Assembly: GCA_001897605.1 (NCBI GenBank) | Contig: MKTL01000022.1 | Span: forward strand, 33,030 to 97,029 | Length of the DNA stretch: 64,000 nt | Origin: Clostridiales bacterium 38-18 | GTDB lineage: Bacteria > Bacillota > Clostridia > Peptostreptococcales > Acidaminobacteraceae | Direction: 5' to 3' | Part shown: positions 24,918 through 33,790 of the stretch, one piece after another | How the letters are laid out: each line of letters begins with the position of its first letter | How positions within the stretch are numbered: the stretch's first letter is position 1 | The notes under the pieces: generated by a model | Databases searched by the model: none | What the model saw: only the letters and a program-made list of their open reading frames with translations | What the model was told of the DNA's origin: nothing | Program-made: the position numbers and the translations under genes

Positions 24918-26114
24918 ATGTCTCAGGGCATTAAAAATATAATTACCATTCCAGTCATGTTTAAAGAGTCCTGCCTTGGATTTGTGGGTTTTGATTCTGT
25001 AAAGAAGCTCAAGGTATGGCGAACAGATGAAATTGACCTTTTGAAGCTACTCGCCACAATATTGGCCAATTATGAAATCAGAATTTCCCATGAAGCAAAG
25101 CTGTTTGAATCCGTAAGGAGAGAGGAAGCTGCAAATGCTTCAAAATCACAATTTTTAGCCAATATGAGTCATGAACTTAGAACGCCGTTAAACGGGATTA
25201 TTGGTTCTATAGCTCTTTTGAAGCAAATAATTACTGATGAAAAGCCAAAAGGCTTTATCGAAACAGTAGAGTTTCAGTCCAACCTGCTAATGGAGAAGCT
25301 AAATGACCTTTTAGAGTACGCGAGAGTAGAAAAGGATGAAATTGAAATAGATGATATTGTCGATCAACCAAGAGCGGCATTTACAGGGTTGTTTAATAGG
25401 TTTGAAATTGAGGCTATAGATAAAAAGCTAGGCTTTGACGTTGTTTATTCTGAGGAAGTTCCAATGCTTCTCGTACTGGATTTTAAGAGAGTTGAAAAGA
25501 TCCTTTCTCATTTACTCAGCAACGCCGTTAAATTTACAGAAGAGGGAAAAATCAGTGTTAGCTTTAATTACAAGAGCTTGAATCACCTATTAATAATCAC
25601 TGTAATGGATACAGGGGAAGGAATGAGTGATGCCTTGGTTGAAAAAGTATTTTCACCCTTTGTTCAGGGTGAAGCAAGCGCTTCCCGAAGGTTTGAAGGA
25701 ATGGGCTTAGGGCTTGCACTATCCAAATCCTTTGTATTGCAGCTAGGTGGTGAAATTCATATCTTGCCGAACACCCCAAGAGGTACTGTGGTCACTCTCA
25801 GCATACCGGCAAGATACAAGCATTATGAGGAAGCCGTTGAAGTCACAAGCAATGCGATTGAATCAAGCCTTTTAGGAAAAATAAACTATTCGCATTCGCC
25901 TTTGAAATCAATAGAAGCGCTAAAAGCAGCGCTTAAATTGCATCGACCTATGGATTCTAGAAAATTAATCCACGAAATTGAAGCAGAAGGACTAGAGCCA
26001 GATCAAAGCCTGATGGTCAGTTCACTTGCAAGGCACATTAAACGATTTGAATTTGATAAGGCGCTTAAGGAGCTATCAGAATACGAGGTGCATGTGTATG
26101 AAAACCCTAAATAA
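24918..26114 (+). CDS. Histidine kinase, 3' part of the interrupted sensor
   Basis: In the same frame as the preceding segment, this 398-residue part begins in the second half of the GAF domain (MSQGIKNIITIPVMFKESCLGFVGFD). It continues through HisKA (phospho-His in FLANMSHELRTPLNG) and HATPase_c (LSHLLSNAVKFTEEG, DTGEGMSD, GMGLGLALSKSF). A C-terminal helical extension of about 90 residues follows. The AAGGA at 24906-24910 sits seven bases before its ATG and could allow re-initiation, giving a truncated but catalytically complete soluble kinase. Its last bases overlap the start of the HD-GYP regulator by 17 bp, so it probably phosphorylates that protein. Confidence 0.82.
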   Translation: MSQGIKNIITIPVMFKESCLGFVGFDSVKKLKVWRTDEIDLLKLLATILANYEIRISHEAKLFESVRREEAANASKSQFLANMSHELRTPLNGIIGSIALLKQIITDEKPKGFIETVEFQSNLLMEKLNDLLEYARVEKDEIEIDDIVDQPRAAFTGLFNRFEIEAIDKKLGFDVVYSEEVPMLLVLDFKRVEKILSHLLSNAVKFTEEGKISVSFNYKSLNHLLIITVMDTGEGMSDALVEKVFSPFVQGEASASRRFEGMGLGLALSKSFVLQLGGEIHILPNTPRGTVVTLSIPARYKHYEEAVEVTSNAIESSLLGKINYSHSPLKSIEALKAALKLHRPMDSRKLIHEIEAEGLEPDQSLMVSSLARHIKRFEFDKALKELSEYEVHVYENPK

Positions 26115-27222
26115 ATGTCGTGTTCTAATTGTAGATGATACGAGAACAAATCTTGAAATATTGGTTGAAATTTTAGGGGAGGCATATGATGTATCAGTTG
26201 CTTTATCAGGCTTTGAAGCACTTGAACTCGTTCAGATATGCCCGTTTGATCTGATACTTTTAGATATTATGATGCCGAACATGGATGGCTATGAGGTTCT
26301 TGAAAAAATCAAAAAAATTGAAAGCTATGATACGGTACCCGTTATGTTCATCTCTGCACTGTCAGACATAAAAAACAAGACCAAGGGTTTCAATTTAGGA
26401 GCGGTGGATTATATCGTAAAGCCCTTTAACATTGAGGAGGTAAAATCCAGAGTTAAAACACATTTGCAGCTGAGAACGGCATTGATGGCGCTTGAGGATC
26501 AAAATGAAATTTTGGAGCACAAGGTTGAAGAACGAACGCATGAGGTCAGGATGATTCAGCAAGCGACGATGATGAGCTTCGCAAGCCTGGCTGAATTTAG
26601 GGACTCAGAGACCGGCGCACATATAAAACGTGTTAAGGAGTATGCTAGAGTGGTTGCAACTGGTCTGAGAAGCCTTGATAAATACAAGCACCTAATAACG
26701 GATCGCTATGTTGAGCTGCTTGTCATGTCATGTCCGCTACATGACATCGGTAAAGTTGGAATCCCTGATGCCATTCTACTTAAAAAAGGAAAGCTGACCT
26801 TTGAAGAGTTTGAAGAGATGAAGAAGCATACTATCTTTGGCAAACAAGCGATAGAGGCAGTTGAAAGGGATATTGGCTCACTGGGATTCTTGCATCTAGG
26901 GAAGGAAATCGCTATTTCACATCACGAAAAATGGGATGGAAGTGGTTATCCAAATGCACTGAGTGGGGAAGATATCCCGCTTTCAGGGCGCATTATTGCA
27001 ATAGCAGATGTATTTGATGGGTTGGTAAGTCGTCGTGTTTATAAACCGCCATTTACACTTGAGACTGCAATTGGTATTATATTAGAGGGAAAAGGCGCCC
27101 ATTTCGATCCAGATATCGTAGAGGTGTTCATGGAACAGCTGGAAATTATAAGGGATATCGGCTACCACCAAGCGGATTCTGAGGAAGAGAGAGAAGTGCT
27201 AGCTAAACCATATTCCCCTTGA
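26098..27222 (+). CDS. RpfG-type response regulator with HD-GYP domain
   Basis: This 374-residue protein starts at the ATG at 26098 (GAGGTG upstream), inside the end of the kinase gene. A receiver domain (about 1-125; VDDTRTN, phospho-acceptor Asp in LILLDIMMPNMDGY, KPF) is joined by a coiled helix to an HD-GYP domain (about 170-360). Its catalytic motifs are visible: HIKRVKEYA, LHDIGKVGIPD, KKHT, ISHHEKWDGSGYP and IADVFDGL. HD-GYP proteins hydrolyse c-di-GMP, so phosphorelay from the upstream kinase would lower this second messenger and influence motility or surface behaviour. All metal-binding motifs appear intact, even though the kinase is interrupted. Confidence 0.93.
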   Translation: MKTLNKCRVLIVDDTRTNLEILVEILGEAYDVSVALSGFEALELVQICPFDLILLDIMMPNMDGYEVLEKIKKIESYDTVPVMFISALSDIKNKTKGFNLGAVDYIVKPFNIEEVKSRVKTHLQLRTALMALEDQNEILEHKVEERTHEVRMIQQATMMSFASLAEFRDSETGAHIKRVKEYARVVATGLRSLDKYKHLITDRYVELLVMSCPLHDIGKVGIPDAILLKKGKLTFEEFEEMKKHTIFGKQAIEAVERDIGSLGFLHLGKEIAISHHEKWDGSGYPNALSGEDIPLSGRIIAIADVFDGLVSRRVYKPPFTLETAIGIILEGKGAHFDPDIVEVFMEQLEIIRDIGYHQADSEEEREVLAKPYSP

Positions 27223-27229
27223 GGTGAGC

Positions 27230-27940
27230 ATGAGAATTAATAATTACATCAGTGCATCGGGCTATTGCTCAAGAAGAAAAGCGGATGAACTGATTTTACA
27301 AAAAAAAGTTAAAATCAATGGCAGAGTGGCGTCTATCGGTGATCAGGTCGGAGAAAAGGACCGTGTTGAGGTGGATGGAAAACGCATTGGCCAGAAAAAG
27401 AAACACGTCTATATCGCTTTTAATAAACCCGAGGGCGTTATCTGTACCACGGAAAGGCATATAAAGAATAACATCATTGATTTTATAGGGTACGAGGAGC
27501 GAATTTTTCCAATTGGAAGACTGGATAAGGACAGTGAGGGATTAATTCTCTTAACCAGCGATGGGAGTATCGTCAACGAGGTTTTAAGAGCTGAAAATGG
27601 TCACGAGAAGGAGTATCGTGTCACCCTAAATCACGCATTTGACGCTGATTTTTTAGAGCAAATGCAGTCAGGGGTCGTCATTTTTAACCCCGTAAAGAAA
27701 AAGCATGAAAAGACCCTACCTTGTAAGATTCAAAAATCCGATGCGACGACCTTTTCGATAATTCTTTCACAGGGGCTAAATCGACAGATCAGACGTATGA
27801 GTGAGGCTCTGGGATATGAGGTTGTTAAACTCAAGAGAGTGAGATTTCTGAATATTAAGCTGGGAAATCTAAAGCTTGGTCACTATCGGCCATTGTCAGA
27901 TGAGGAAGTTAAGAACTTGTTAAACAAAAAGAACAAGTAA
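27230..27940 (+). CDS. rluF: RluF/RsuA-family pseudouridine synthase
   Basis: This 236-residue protein has an N-terminal S4 RNA-binding domain (about 1-60; INNYISASGYCSRRKADELI, VKINGR) and a pseudouridine synthase domain with catalytic Asp in GRLDKDSEGLILLT. HEKEY after the active site is typical of RluF, which modifies U2604 of 23S rRNA in E. coli; RluB/RsuA types differ here. RQIRRM completes the family pattern. The ATG at 27230 follows GAGGTG; a GTG two codons upstream is less likely. It follows the HD-GYP gene by only a few bases. A hairpin with T-run 35 bp later ends transcription. Confidence 0.88.
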   Translation: MRINNYISASGYCSRRKADELILQKKVKINGRVASIGDQVGEKDRVEVDGKRIGQKKKHVYIAFNKPEGVICTTERHIKNNIIDFIGYEERIFPIGRLDKDSEGLILLTSDGSIVNEVLRAENGHEKEYRVTLNHAFDADFLEQMQSGVVIFNPVKKKHEKTLPCKIQKSDATTFSIILSQGLNRQIRRMSEALGYEVVKLKRVRFLNIKLGNLKLGHYRPLSDEEVKNLLNKKNK

Positions 27941-27945
27941 TCGTA

Positions 27946-27973
27946 TTGACAAATTTTATAGAAGTGATAAAAT
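27946..27973 (+). promoter_or_regulatory. Candidate promoter of the znuACB-fur operon
   Basis: TTGACA (27946-27951), 16-bp spacer and TAAAAT (27968-27973). It starts only six bases after the rluF stop. GATAAAATTATC overlapping the -10 is a near-palindrome. Because a terminator-like hairpin follows immediately, transcripts from here may be attenuated; a further TTGACG at 28048 offers an alternative start. Confidence 0.5.
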
Positions 27974-27974
27974 T

Positions 27975-28009
27975 ATCGCAAATGCAAATCAATCGCATTT
28001 GCGATTTTT
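27975..28009 (+). terminator. Hairpin with T-run between rluF and znuA
   Basis: ATCGCAAATGC (27975-27985) pairs perfectly with GCATTTGCGAT (27995-28005), followed by TTTTTA. It probably terminates rluF. Its position between promoter elements and znuA also makes it a possible operator or attenuator. Confidence 0.8.
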
Positions 28010-28092
28010 ATTTAAATATCATCTCGATTGTTGTAAAATCTGAGGACTTGACGTCTGAGGATTGGTATATGATTATGAAAACGGAGGGGAAT

Positions 28093-29151
28093 ATGATTCA
28101 ACTTAGACTTAAAAATACGGATAGCATACACAGTAAGAAAAGGGTATTAATGACTTTATTATTAACCCTCATACTGGTTTTATCTGGATGCCAGGTTAAT
28201 GGTTCGCAAAACGAAACGGATAATAATGGTATAACTGGGGAAGGTGATGCCCTTGAAAATAATAAAGGCGGGAGCACTCAGCTGAACATCGTAACCACTT
28301 TATTTCCTCAGTATGACTTTACTAAGGAAATTGGTGGTGATGCTGTAAATGTGACACTTATCATCCCACCAGGAGTGGAGCCACATGCTTTTGAGCCGAC
28401 ACCACAGGACGTTCTAAAAATGCTCGATGCAGATGTACTCATCTATACCAGCGCTGAAATGGAGCCTTGGATAACCAGTGTTCTAGAAACTCTAGATCCC
28501 ACTAAAACGCTTGTAGTAGATGCAAGTGCAGGCGTTGAAATGATTGCGTCTGATCATGACCATGAAGAAGCTGCCGATCATGAAGAGGATGCAGATGATG
28601 CAGATGATGAGCACGATGGTATCGATCCACACTATTGGCTTGATCCAAATAATGCAATAATAATGGTAAGTAACATACTATCAGCACTCTCAGATAAATT
28701 ACCTGAAAAAGCGACACTTTTCAGTGAGAATGCTTCTAAGCTAACGAATGATTTAGAGGCACTTGATCAGACGATTGTTGATGCGGTTGAAAGATTTGAC
28801 TCAAAAACCATATTATCGGGGGGGCACTTTGCCTTTGGTTATTTTGCTCATCGCTACGGTCTTGAAAATGTTTCTCCTTATGAAGGCTTTTCACCTGATG
28901 CTGAACCAACGCCTCAAAAAATTGCTCAGTTAATTGATACGATTTCAAGCACAAAAGCAAAGGCAATCTATTATGAAGAGTTAATTGATCCAAGAGTTGC
29001 AAAAGTAATTTCAGACGAGACAGGAGTTGAAATGCTATTGCTTCATGCAGCACATAACATTTCTAAAGAAGAGCTTTCAAATGGAACGACTTATTTAGAG
29101 ATTATGTATGGCAATTTAGAAAGATTGAAAGAAGGGTTAGGATATAAATGA
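28093..29151 (+). CDS. znuA: Zinc ABC transporter substrate-binding lipoprotein ZnuA/AdcA
   Basis: This 352-residue lipoprotein starts at the ATG at 28093, after GGAGGGG. It has a lipobox in LILVLSGC (Cys near residue 33). The ZnuA fold is clear: TTLFPQYDFTKEIGG, PPGVEPHAFEPTP (first metal His), a His/Asp-rich mobile loop (DHDHEEAADHEED...DEHDG), DPHYWLDPNN (second His), GGHFAFGYFAHRYG (third His) and YYEELIDPRVAKVISDETG (acidic ligand). The His-rich loop favours zinc over manganese. The stop overlaps the start of znuC by four bases (ATGA). Together with znuC, znuB and the adjacent Fur-family gene it forms a zinc uptake operon. Confidence 0.95.
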   Translation: MIQLRLKNTDSIHSKKRVLMTLLLTLILVLSGCQVNGSQNETDNNGITGEGDALENNKGGSTQLNIVTTLFPQYDFTKEIGGDAVNVTLIIPPGVEPHAFEPTPQDVLKMLDADVLIYTSAEMEPWITSVLETLDPTKTLVVDASAGVEMIASDHDHEEAADHEEDADDADDEHDGIDPHYWLDPNNAIIMVSNILSALSDKLPEKATLFSENASKLTNDLEALDQTIVDAVERFDSKTILSGGHFAFGYFAHRYGLENVSPYEGFSPDAEPTPQKIAQLIDTISSTKAKAIYYEELIDPRVAKVISDETGVEMLLLHAAHNISKEELSNGTTYLEIMYGNLERLKEGLGYK

Positions 29152-29840
29152 AACTAATAGAAGTGAGTAATCTAGTAGTAAAATATGGTCATCACATTGT
29201 TCTTGATCACGTATCTTTCGATATAAAACGAGGCGACTATGTAGGTCTAGTAGGGGCAAATGGCTCTGGTAAAACAACACTTGTTAAAGCACTTCTTGGG
29301 CTTATTCCCTATGAGCAGGGGATAATAAAGTACGAAAAGGAGAGCATAAAAAAGGGGTATTTACCTCAAATCGCCTTGACGACAGATCGATTATTTCCTG
29401 CTGAGGTAAGAGAAATAGTAGGTATCGGACTGCTAAGTGGTAAAAAAAGACCAAAGTTTTTAAATAAAGAGGATTTGGTTTTGATTGATAGTATTTTAGA
29501 AAGACTTGATATCTCACAGCTAAAAAATAAGAAGATTGGCGACTTATCAGGAGGCCAGCAGCAGCGCGTATTGCTGGCTAGAGCGCTAGTGGGTCGACCT
29601 GAGCTATTGATTATGGATGAACCAACCAGCGCGCTGGATCCAAGAGTTCGAGAGGATTTTTATAAGCTGATACAAGATATTAATGAAAAAGATGGTACGA
29701 CTATTTTGTTGGTTTCCCATGATCTTGGGAGCATTCAAGAATATGCAAAGAAAATGCTGGTTTTAGATAGAGAGGTTGTGTTTTATGATGAAGTTGATCA
29801 ATTTACCTCTTCTTTTGGCTCAAAGCATTTTCATTCTTAG
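29148..29840 (+). CDS. znuC: Zinc ABC transporter ATP-binding protein ZnuC
   Basis: This 230-residue ABC ATPase has Walker A GANGSGKTT, Q-loop (GYLPQ), signature LSGGQQQRV, Walker B LLIMDEPTSALD and switch His in LLVSHDLG. It powers zinc import through ZnuB at the cytoplasmic face. It is translationally coupled to znuA (ATGA overlap) and followed after 9 bp by the permease gene. The metal-type group assignment rests on the neighbours. Confidence 0.95.
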   Translation: MKLIEVSNLVVKYGHHIVLDHVSFDIKRGDYVGLVGANGSGKTTLVKALLGLIPYEQGIIKYEKESIKKGYLPQIALTTDRLFPAEVREIVGIGLLSGKKRPKFLNKEDLVLIDSILERLDISQLKNKKIGDLSGGQQQRVLLARALVGRPELLIMDEPTSALDPRVREDFYKLIQDINEKDGTTILLVSHDLGSIQEYAKKMLVLDREVVFYDEVDQFTSSFGSKHFHS

Positions 29841-29849
29841 GAGGCGACG

Positions 29850-30668
29850 ATGGCAGTTTTTAATATGATTATTCAGTCGCTTCAATATAGTTTTATGCAA
29901 AGGGCAATCATCGTGGGCATATTGATTGCAGTTTGTAGCTCATTACTTGGGATTTTTTTAGTGCTTAAGAAGTTTTCCATGATTGGTGATGGTCTGGCAC
30001 ATGTTAGCTTTGCAACTGTAGCGATTGCCTTGCTACTGAATCAGTCACCCCTATATTTATCGATTCCAATCGTTATTTTAGCATCTATGCTCATTCTGAA
30101 GCTAAATGAAAAAACTCAGCTTCATGGCGATGCAGCAATTGGCTTGGTGTCTTCATTTTCAGTTGCGTTTGGGGTCCTTGTAGCGAGTTTATCTAAAGGT
30201 TTTAATGTGGATTTGTTCAGCTTCTTATTTGGTAGTATCCTTTTAATCAGCAAATCAGATGTGGTTTTATCTATCATACTTGCTGTGCTTGTTGTCAGTA
30301 CAATCGTATTATTTTATAAGGATTTGTTTGCCATAACACACGATGAATCCTTTGCCAGTGTCATGGGCATCAACACCAAACGAATGAATACCTTAATCGC
30401 CGTGTTAACTGCGGTTACAATTGTTTTAGGTATCAGAGTCGTCGGTACAATGTTGATTTCAAGTTTGATTGTTTTTCCAACAGTGACTGCATTACAGGTA
30501 TCGAGAAGCTTTTTATCAACCATCGTCATTTCTACGGTTATTTCAATCGCTTCAGTTATCATCGGTGTGATTGGATCCTTTGTATTAAACTTGCCTTCTG
30601 GGGCGAGCATTGTTATGGTGAATGCAATTTTCTTTCTAGTAGCGATGCTGTTTAAAAGGCTACGTTAG
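29850..30668 (+). CDS. znuB: Zinc ABC transporter permease ZnuB
   Basis: This 272-residue ABC-3 family permease (PF00950) has about eight membrane helices. Typical segments are LGIFLVLKKFSMIGDGLAHVSFATVAIALLL, HGDAAIGLVSSFSVAFGVL and VVGTMLISSLIVFPTVTALQVSRSF. It forms the membrane channel with ZnuC. The AGGAGG ribosome site lies just after znuC, and a Fur-family regulator follows 9 bp later. Confidence 0.94.
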   Translation: MAVFNMIIQSLQYSFMQRAIIVGILIAVCSSLLGIFLVLKKFSMIGDGLAHVSFATVAIALLLNQSPLYLSIPIVILASMLILKLNEKTQLHGDAAIGLVSSFSVAFGVLVASLSKGFNVDLFSFLFGSILLISKSDVVLSIILAVLVVSTIVLFYKDLFAITHDESFASVMGINTKRMNTLIAVLTAVTIVLGIRVVGTMLISSLIVFPTVTALQVSRSFLSTIVISTVISIASVIIGVIGSFVLNLPSGASIVMVNAIFFLVAMLFKRLR

Positions 30669-30677
30669 GAGGCAGCT

Positions 30678-31115
30678 ATGAATCAAAATATAGTCGAATT
30701 ATTTAAAGCCAATCAAATTAAAAATACAACGCAAAGGCATAGGGTCATTGAGTACCTAATCAAGTGCAAGGAGCCTGTAACTGCCGAGAGCATCTACATT
30801 GCCTTGTTTGAGGATGATGCTTATGAGGATAAGGTAAACCTTTCAACCGTATATAGAATACTCGATTTATTTGTTAAGCAGAGTATCGTATTAAGAAATT
30901 CGTTTGGAAATGAGCATAAGTCAACCTATGAATTTAATCGTAGGGAACACAAGCATCATTTGATATGTGTAAAGTGCAATAAAGTAACCTCTATCAAGGG
31001 TTGTCCATTAAAAGCCTATGAACAGGATTTGGGCAATCAAACGCACTTTAAGATTTTAGAGCACCGTTTAGAGATTTTTGGTGTTTGTCCTTCTTGTCAG
31101 GAGAGAGGCAACTAA
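30678..31115 (+). CDS. zur: Fur-family metalloregulator, probably Zur
   Basis: This 145-residue Fur-family repressor has an N-terminal winged helix (about 10-85; NTTQRHRVIEYLI, NLSTVYRILDLF) and a dimer/metal domain with HKHHLICVKCNK and CPSCQERGN. Two CxxC pairs form the structural zinc site. As last gene of znuACB it most likely represses the operon when zinc is sufficient (Zur). The sequence alone does not exclude a Fur-type iron regulator, but the context is strong. Confidence 0.85.
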   Translation: MNQNIVELFKANQIKNTTQRHRVIEYLIKCKEPVTAESIYIALFEDDAYEDKVNLSTVYRILDLFVKQSIVLRNSFGNEHKSTYEFNRREHKHHLICVKCNKVTSIKGCPLKAYEQDLGNQTHFKILEHRLEIFGVCPSCQERGN

Positions 31116-31155
31116 GTAAAGTTGATAATGGAGACCTGATAAAAGCACGAAAAAA

Positions 31156-31200
31156 AGGAGCAACCTAATGCAGTTTTGCAATAGAGTTGCTCTTATTTTT
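31156..31200 (+). terminator. Intrinsic terminator after the znu-zur operon
   Basis: GAGCAAC (31158-31164) with GTTGCTC (31186-31192), an inner CTAATGCA/TGCAATAG stem, then TTATTTTT. Confidence 0.85.
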
Positions 31201-31235
31201 GTAAAATGAATCAATTTTTAAATGATTGCTCTGAA

Positions 31236-32729
31236 TCAAGGGGTAATAAAATCCTGAGTAAAATAATTGACATATTCGCCTCCAATATAGACGCCTACAC
31301 CAAGATAGTTGATTTGTCTTAGCAGATTTTCTCTATGTCCCGGAGAATTCACCCAGCCTGAGTGTGCTGCAAAAGCATTGGTATATCCAGCTGCTATGTT
31401 TTCTGCAGCGACAGAATAATCAATACCATCTGCCAAGATACGATCGAACGGGGAATAGCCACTTGGATTGATATGGTCAAAGAAGGAACGTACGGCCATA
31501 TCCTTACTGTGCTTTCTTGCTACATTGGCAAGACCTTCATGCCAGACTAATATAGATTTACCATTAGCAACTCTAAAAACATTTGCTAAATCAAAAATGG
31601 TTTTTTCATAGGATATTCTCAGTGCATCTGTTGCCGTACTGTATTGACGTTTCATAGATTGCTCGACACTGTAATCAACTATTTTGACAGCAAAGAGCTT
31701 TCCGCTTGATGCCGTATCAAAATAGGCTGTCACATAGGCATTGTCTTTTAAATAAACCGCCGTTTCGGCAGTGTTATATTGCTGATATTGCGTCGTGCCC
31801 TTCTGAATGTAGCTCAATGGTGCCCCAAGTAGCTTGGTTACCTCTGTCTTGCTTTGTCCGATAGTCACGTTTGATTTACCACTTAATAAATTAGAGGCGG
31901 TATAGAGTGCAACTACTTGGTTGTTCTGAATTCCAATTTGATAGTAGTTTTTATAATTGGTGTGATACACCAACCATGTAAAACCATATTCACTGTAATC
32001 TTCTCTGAGGGGTTTACCTGCAAGCTTGATGACAGTATCGTAGGTGTCTCCGATTTTTATACCACCAACACTGAATGTGGCAGAGGATGTGTTTCCTTGG
32101 ATAACGCCGATTTCAACTAGAAGCTTTTGAGACATAACAGCTGCGTGCGCCCTTGTGGCAGTCATAGTTGGACCAAAGGTACCATCGGGATAGCCACTGA
32201 TGATGCCAAGTGCAACTGCTGCTACAGCCTGCTCAAAATAGTCACTTGAAACCTTATCAAAATCTGAGAGGGAGTTTAGAGCGCTGGCTTTTTGAGCCTC
32301 ACTTATGGTCTTACCCCTACTATAGAAAGCGTTGACAACGATGCTTGACATTTCTTCACGTGTAATTGATTTTTCAAGGCTATTTTCAGTGATGCCTCCA
32401 TACTCGGTTTCCTTTATCAGACCAGATGTAAGTGCCGATTCTGCAAAGGGTGCACCCCAATACTCATTTGGACTAGCGGCTCTAAGGGGAAGCTTTAATG
32501 CATTGACAATAATAGCAATAAATTCAATGCGTTTAACGGATGCATCAGGCTTAAATGTTCCATCTGGGTATCCAGTGATGACGCCGAGAGGTTTAATTGT
32601 ATCTATATAGGATTCAGCCCAGTGTCCAGAAGTATCTCCAAAGGTAGCTGCAAAATCTGTGGGTATACTTGTAACCGTAAGCGCAATTAATAAAATCATG
32701 ACGAAAAGTCTTTTAATAAAACGATTCAT
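31236..32729 (-). CDS. SLH-domain protein with C-terminal CAP (SCP/PR1) domain
   Basis: This 497-residue exported protein has a signal peptide (about 1-28). Three SLH modules (about 29-200; two GYPDGTF motifs at the first and third) anchor proteins to secondary cell-wall polymer. A CAP-associated N-terminal domain (about 215-335; IGDTYDTVIKLAGKP, then QIGIQNNQVVALYT and a second IGQSKTEVTKLLG half) precedes a CAP domain (about 370-497). The latter shows LVWHEGLANVARKHSKDM, FFDHINPSG, AAENIAAGY, GWVNSPGHRENLL. The two His and two Glu of the CAP cavity appear present. The role is unknown; similar YkwD-like proteins are sporulation or envelope proteins. It has its own promoter region on the minus strand. 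Confidence 0.92.
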   Translation of the reverse strand: MNRFIKRLFVMILLIALTVTSIPTDFAATFGDTSGHWAESYIDTIKPLGVITGYPDGTFKPDASVKRIEFIAIIVNALKLPLRAASPNEYWGAPFAESALTSGLIKETEYGGITENSLEKSITREEMSSIVVNAFYSRGKTISEAQKASALNSLSDFDKVSSDYFEQAVAAVALGIISGYPDGTFGPTMTATRAHAAVMSQKLLVEIGVIQGNTSSATFSVGGIKIGDTYDTVIKLAGKPLREDYSEYGFTWLVYHTNYKNYYQIGIQNNQVVALYTASNLLSGKSNVTIGQSKTEVTKLLGAPLSYIQKGTTQYQQYNTAETAVYLKDNAYVTAYFDTASSGKLFAVKIVDYSVEQSMKRQYSTATDALRISYEKTIFDLANVFRVANGKSILVWHEGLANVARKHSKDMAVRSFFDHINPSGYSPFDRILADGIDYSVAAENIAAGYTNAFAAHSGWVNSPGHRENLLRQINYLGVGVYIGGEYVNYFTQDFITP

Positions 32730-32770
32730 ATCTTCTCCTTAAGATGTACTATAAAGTTGACATAATAAAT

Positions 32771-32790
32771 GTGTAAACTTAAAGTTACAC
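32771..32790. repeat. Imperfect palindrome upstream of the SLH-CAP gene
   Basis: GTGTAAACTT-AAAGTTACAC, 8 of 10 positions symmetric, about 42 bp upstream of the minus-strand ATG. It shares GTGTAAA with the perfect palindrome at 33976 and may be an operator for this gene. Confidence 0.4.
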
Positions 32791-32900
32791 TGTAATCAAC
32801 AAACTACTTTTATTATACTTGAATCGTGTTACCAGTGCATTACATTTCCATAAAGAAAATAAGTCAATTCTGTGAAATTGATTTAGATATCTAGAAACGT

Positions 32901-32937
32901 ACGGCATAAAAATAAAGTCGCAGTATAATACTGCGAC
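32901..32937 (-). terminator. Intrinsic terminator of the MCP-like gene
   Basis: GTCGCAGTAT and ATACTGCGAC (32917-32937) form a perfect stem. On the minus strand it is followed by TTTATTTTTATG. Confidence 0.85.
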
Positions 32938-32950
32938 CGTTTGGTTAATT

Positions 32951-33778
32951 TTATAAGCTATCTGAAATACTGGTCAATTCCTCAACCATACCGTAAATGG
33001 ATTCAATGCTCTGAGTTAGTGTATTTAATATCGTCATGATTTCGTCAGAAAGGGTATACATCGTTTGGGTTTCATCCTTTAAGGACTGGCTATCAGTCAT
33101 GATCGAATTGGTCATTTGAGAGATCGACACAACAGAATCATTACTTTGCTTAGAGAGTTTACTAATTTCCTCTGCGACGACAGCAAAGCCCTTGCCCTGC
33201 TCACCAATTCGAGCAGATTCAATTGCTGCGTTTATGCCCAGCATATTCGATTTTTTAGAAATATTTTGAATAATTGCCGTAAAGGAGTTGACCTCTCCAA
33301 TTTTGTTGTTAAATTGCTCAGTTAATTTAGCAAGCTGGTTGGAAAAGCGAGTAAATTCTTCAGCCTTATCTGATATATTTTTAGTAGAATCTGTGATATC
33401 TGAAAGATTTTGACTGAGTTCTTTTGCCATATTTCTGAGGAGCTCTTGCTTTTCAGTGCTCTCACCTATAAATAAACTACCGATTACCTTGCCAGTTTCA
33501 TTATCATAAATAGGCAGTGCAGTTCCGACATAAGGAATTCCAAATAGACTTGCATCTACAATTGCCATTTGTCTCTCTCTTAAAGACATCGCTTTATCAA
33601 CTAGAGAGCCTGGTTTAACTGGATCCCCAGCTTTAACTTTGTGATTTAGTTGTCTTCCAGATAGATAGTGTATGTAGGTATCTAAGCTTGTCACAGCTAT
33701 TGCTGTATCTCTTATAGCTAATGCCTGTATTGTTTTTGATAGCTCAATTAATTGTGTAAGTTGTGGATGTATGCTCAT
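32951..33778 (-). CDS. Soluble methyl-accepting chemotaxis-like protein
   Basis: This 275-residue protein has no membrane helices. The N-terminal half (about 1-115; [20 protein letters not shown], then [28 protein letters not shown]) looks like a PAS/Cache-type sensor fold. The C-terminal half is a coiled-coil MCP signalling domain with the hairpin tip region [35 protein letters not shown], close to the canonical ALNAAIEAARAGE.GRGFAVVA.EVR. It is short compared with full MCPs (over 500 residues) and has little room for methylation helices. It probably senses a cytoplasmic signal; no che genes are nearby. It has its own terminator. Confidence 0.88.
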   Translation of the reverse strand: MSIHPQLTQLIELSKTIQALAIRDTAIAVTSLDTYIHYLSGRQLNHKVKAGDPVKPGSLVDKAMSLRERQMAIVDASLFGIPYVGTALPIYDNETGKVIGSLFIGESTEKQELLRNMAKELSQNLSDITDSTKNISDKAEEFTRFSNQLAKLTEQFNNKIGEVNSFTAIIQNISKKSNMLGINAAIESARIGEQGKGFAVVAEEISKLSKQSNDSVVSISQMTNSIMTDSQSLKDETQTMYTLSDEIMTILNTLTQSIESIYGMVEELTSISDSL

Positions 33779-33790
33779 AATGCACTCCTT

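Noticed and set aside
27946-28092. 49 extra N-terminal codons of ZnuA from a TTG
   Set aside because: The TTG is part of a -35 box, the segment spans a terminator hairpin, and a signal peptide with lipobox follows the ATG at 28093 behind GGAGGGG.
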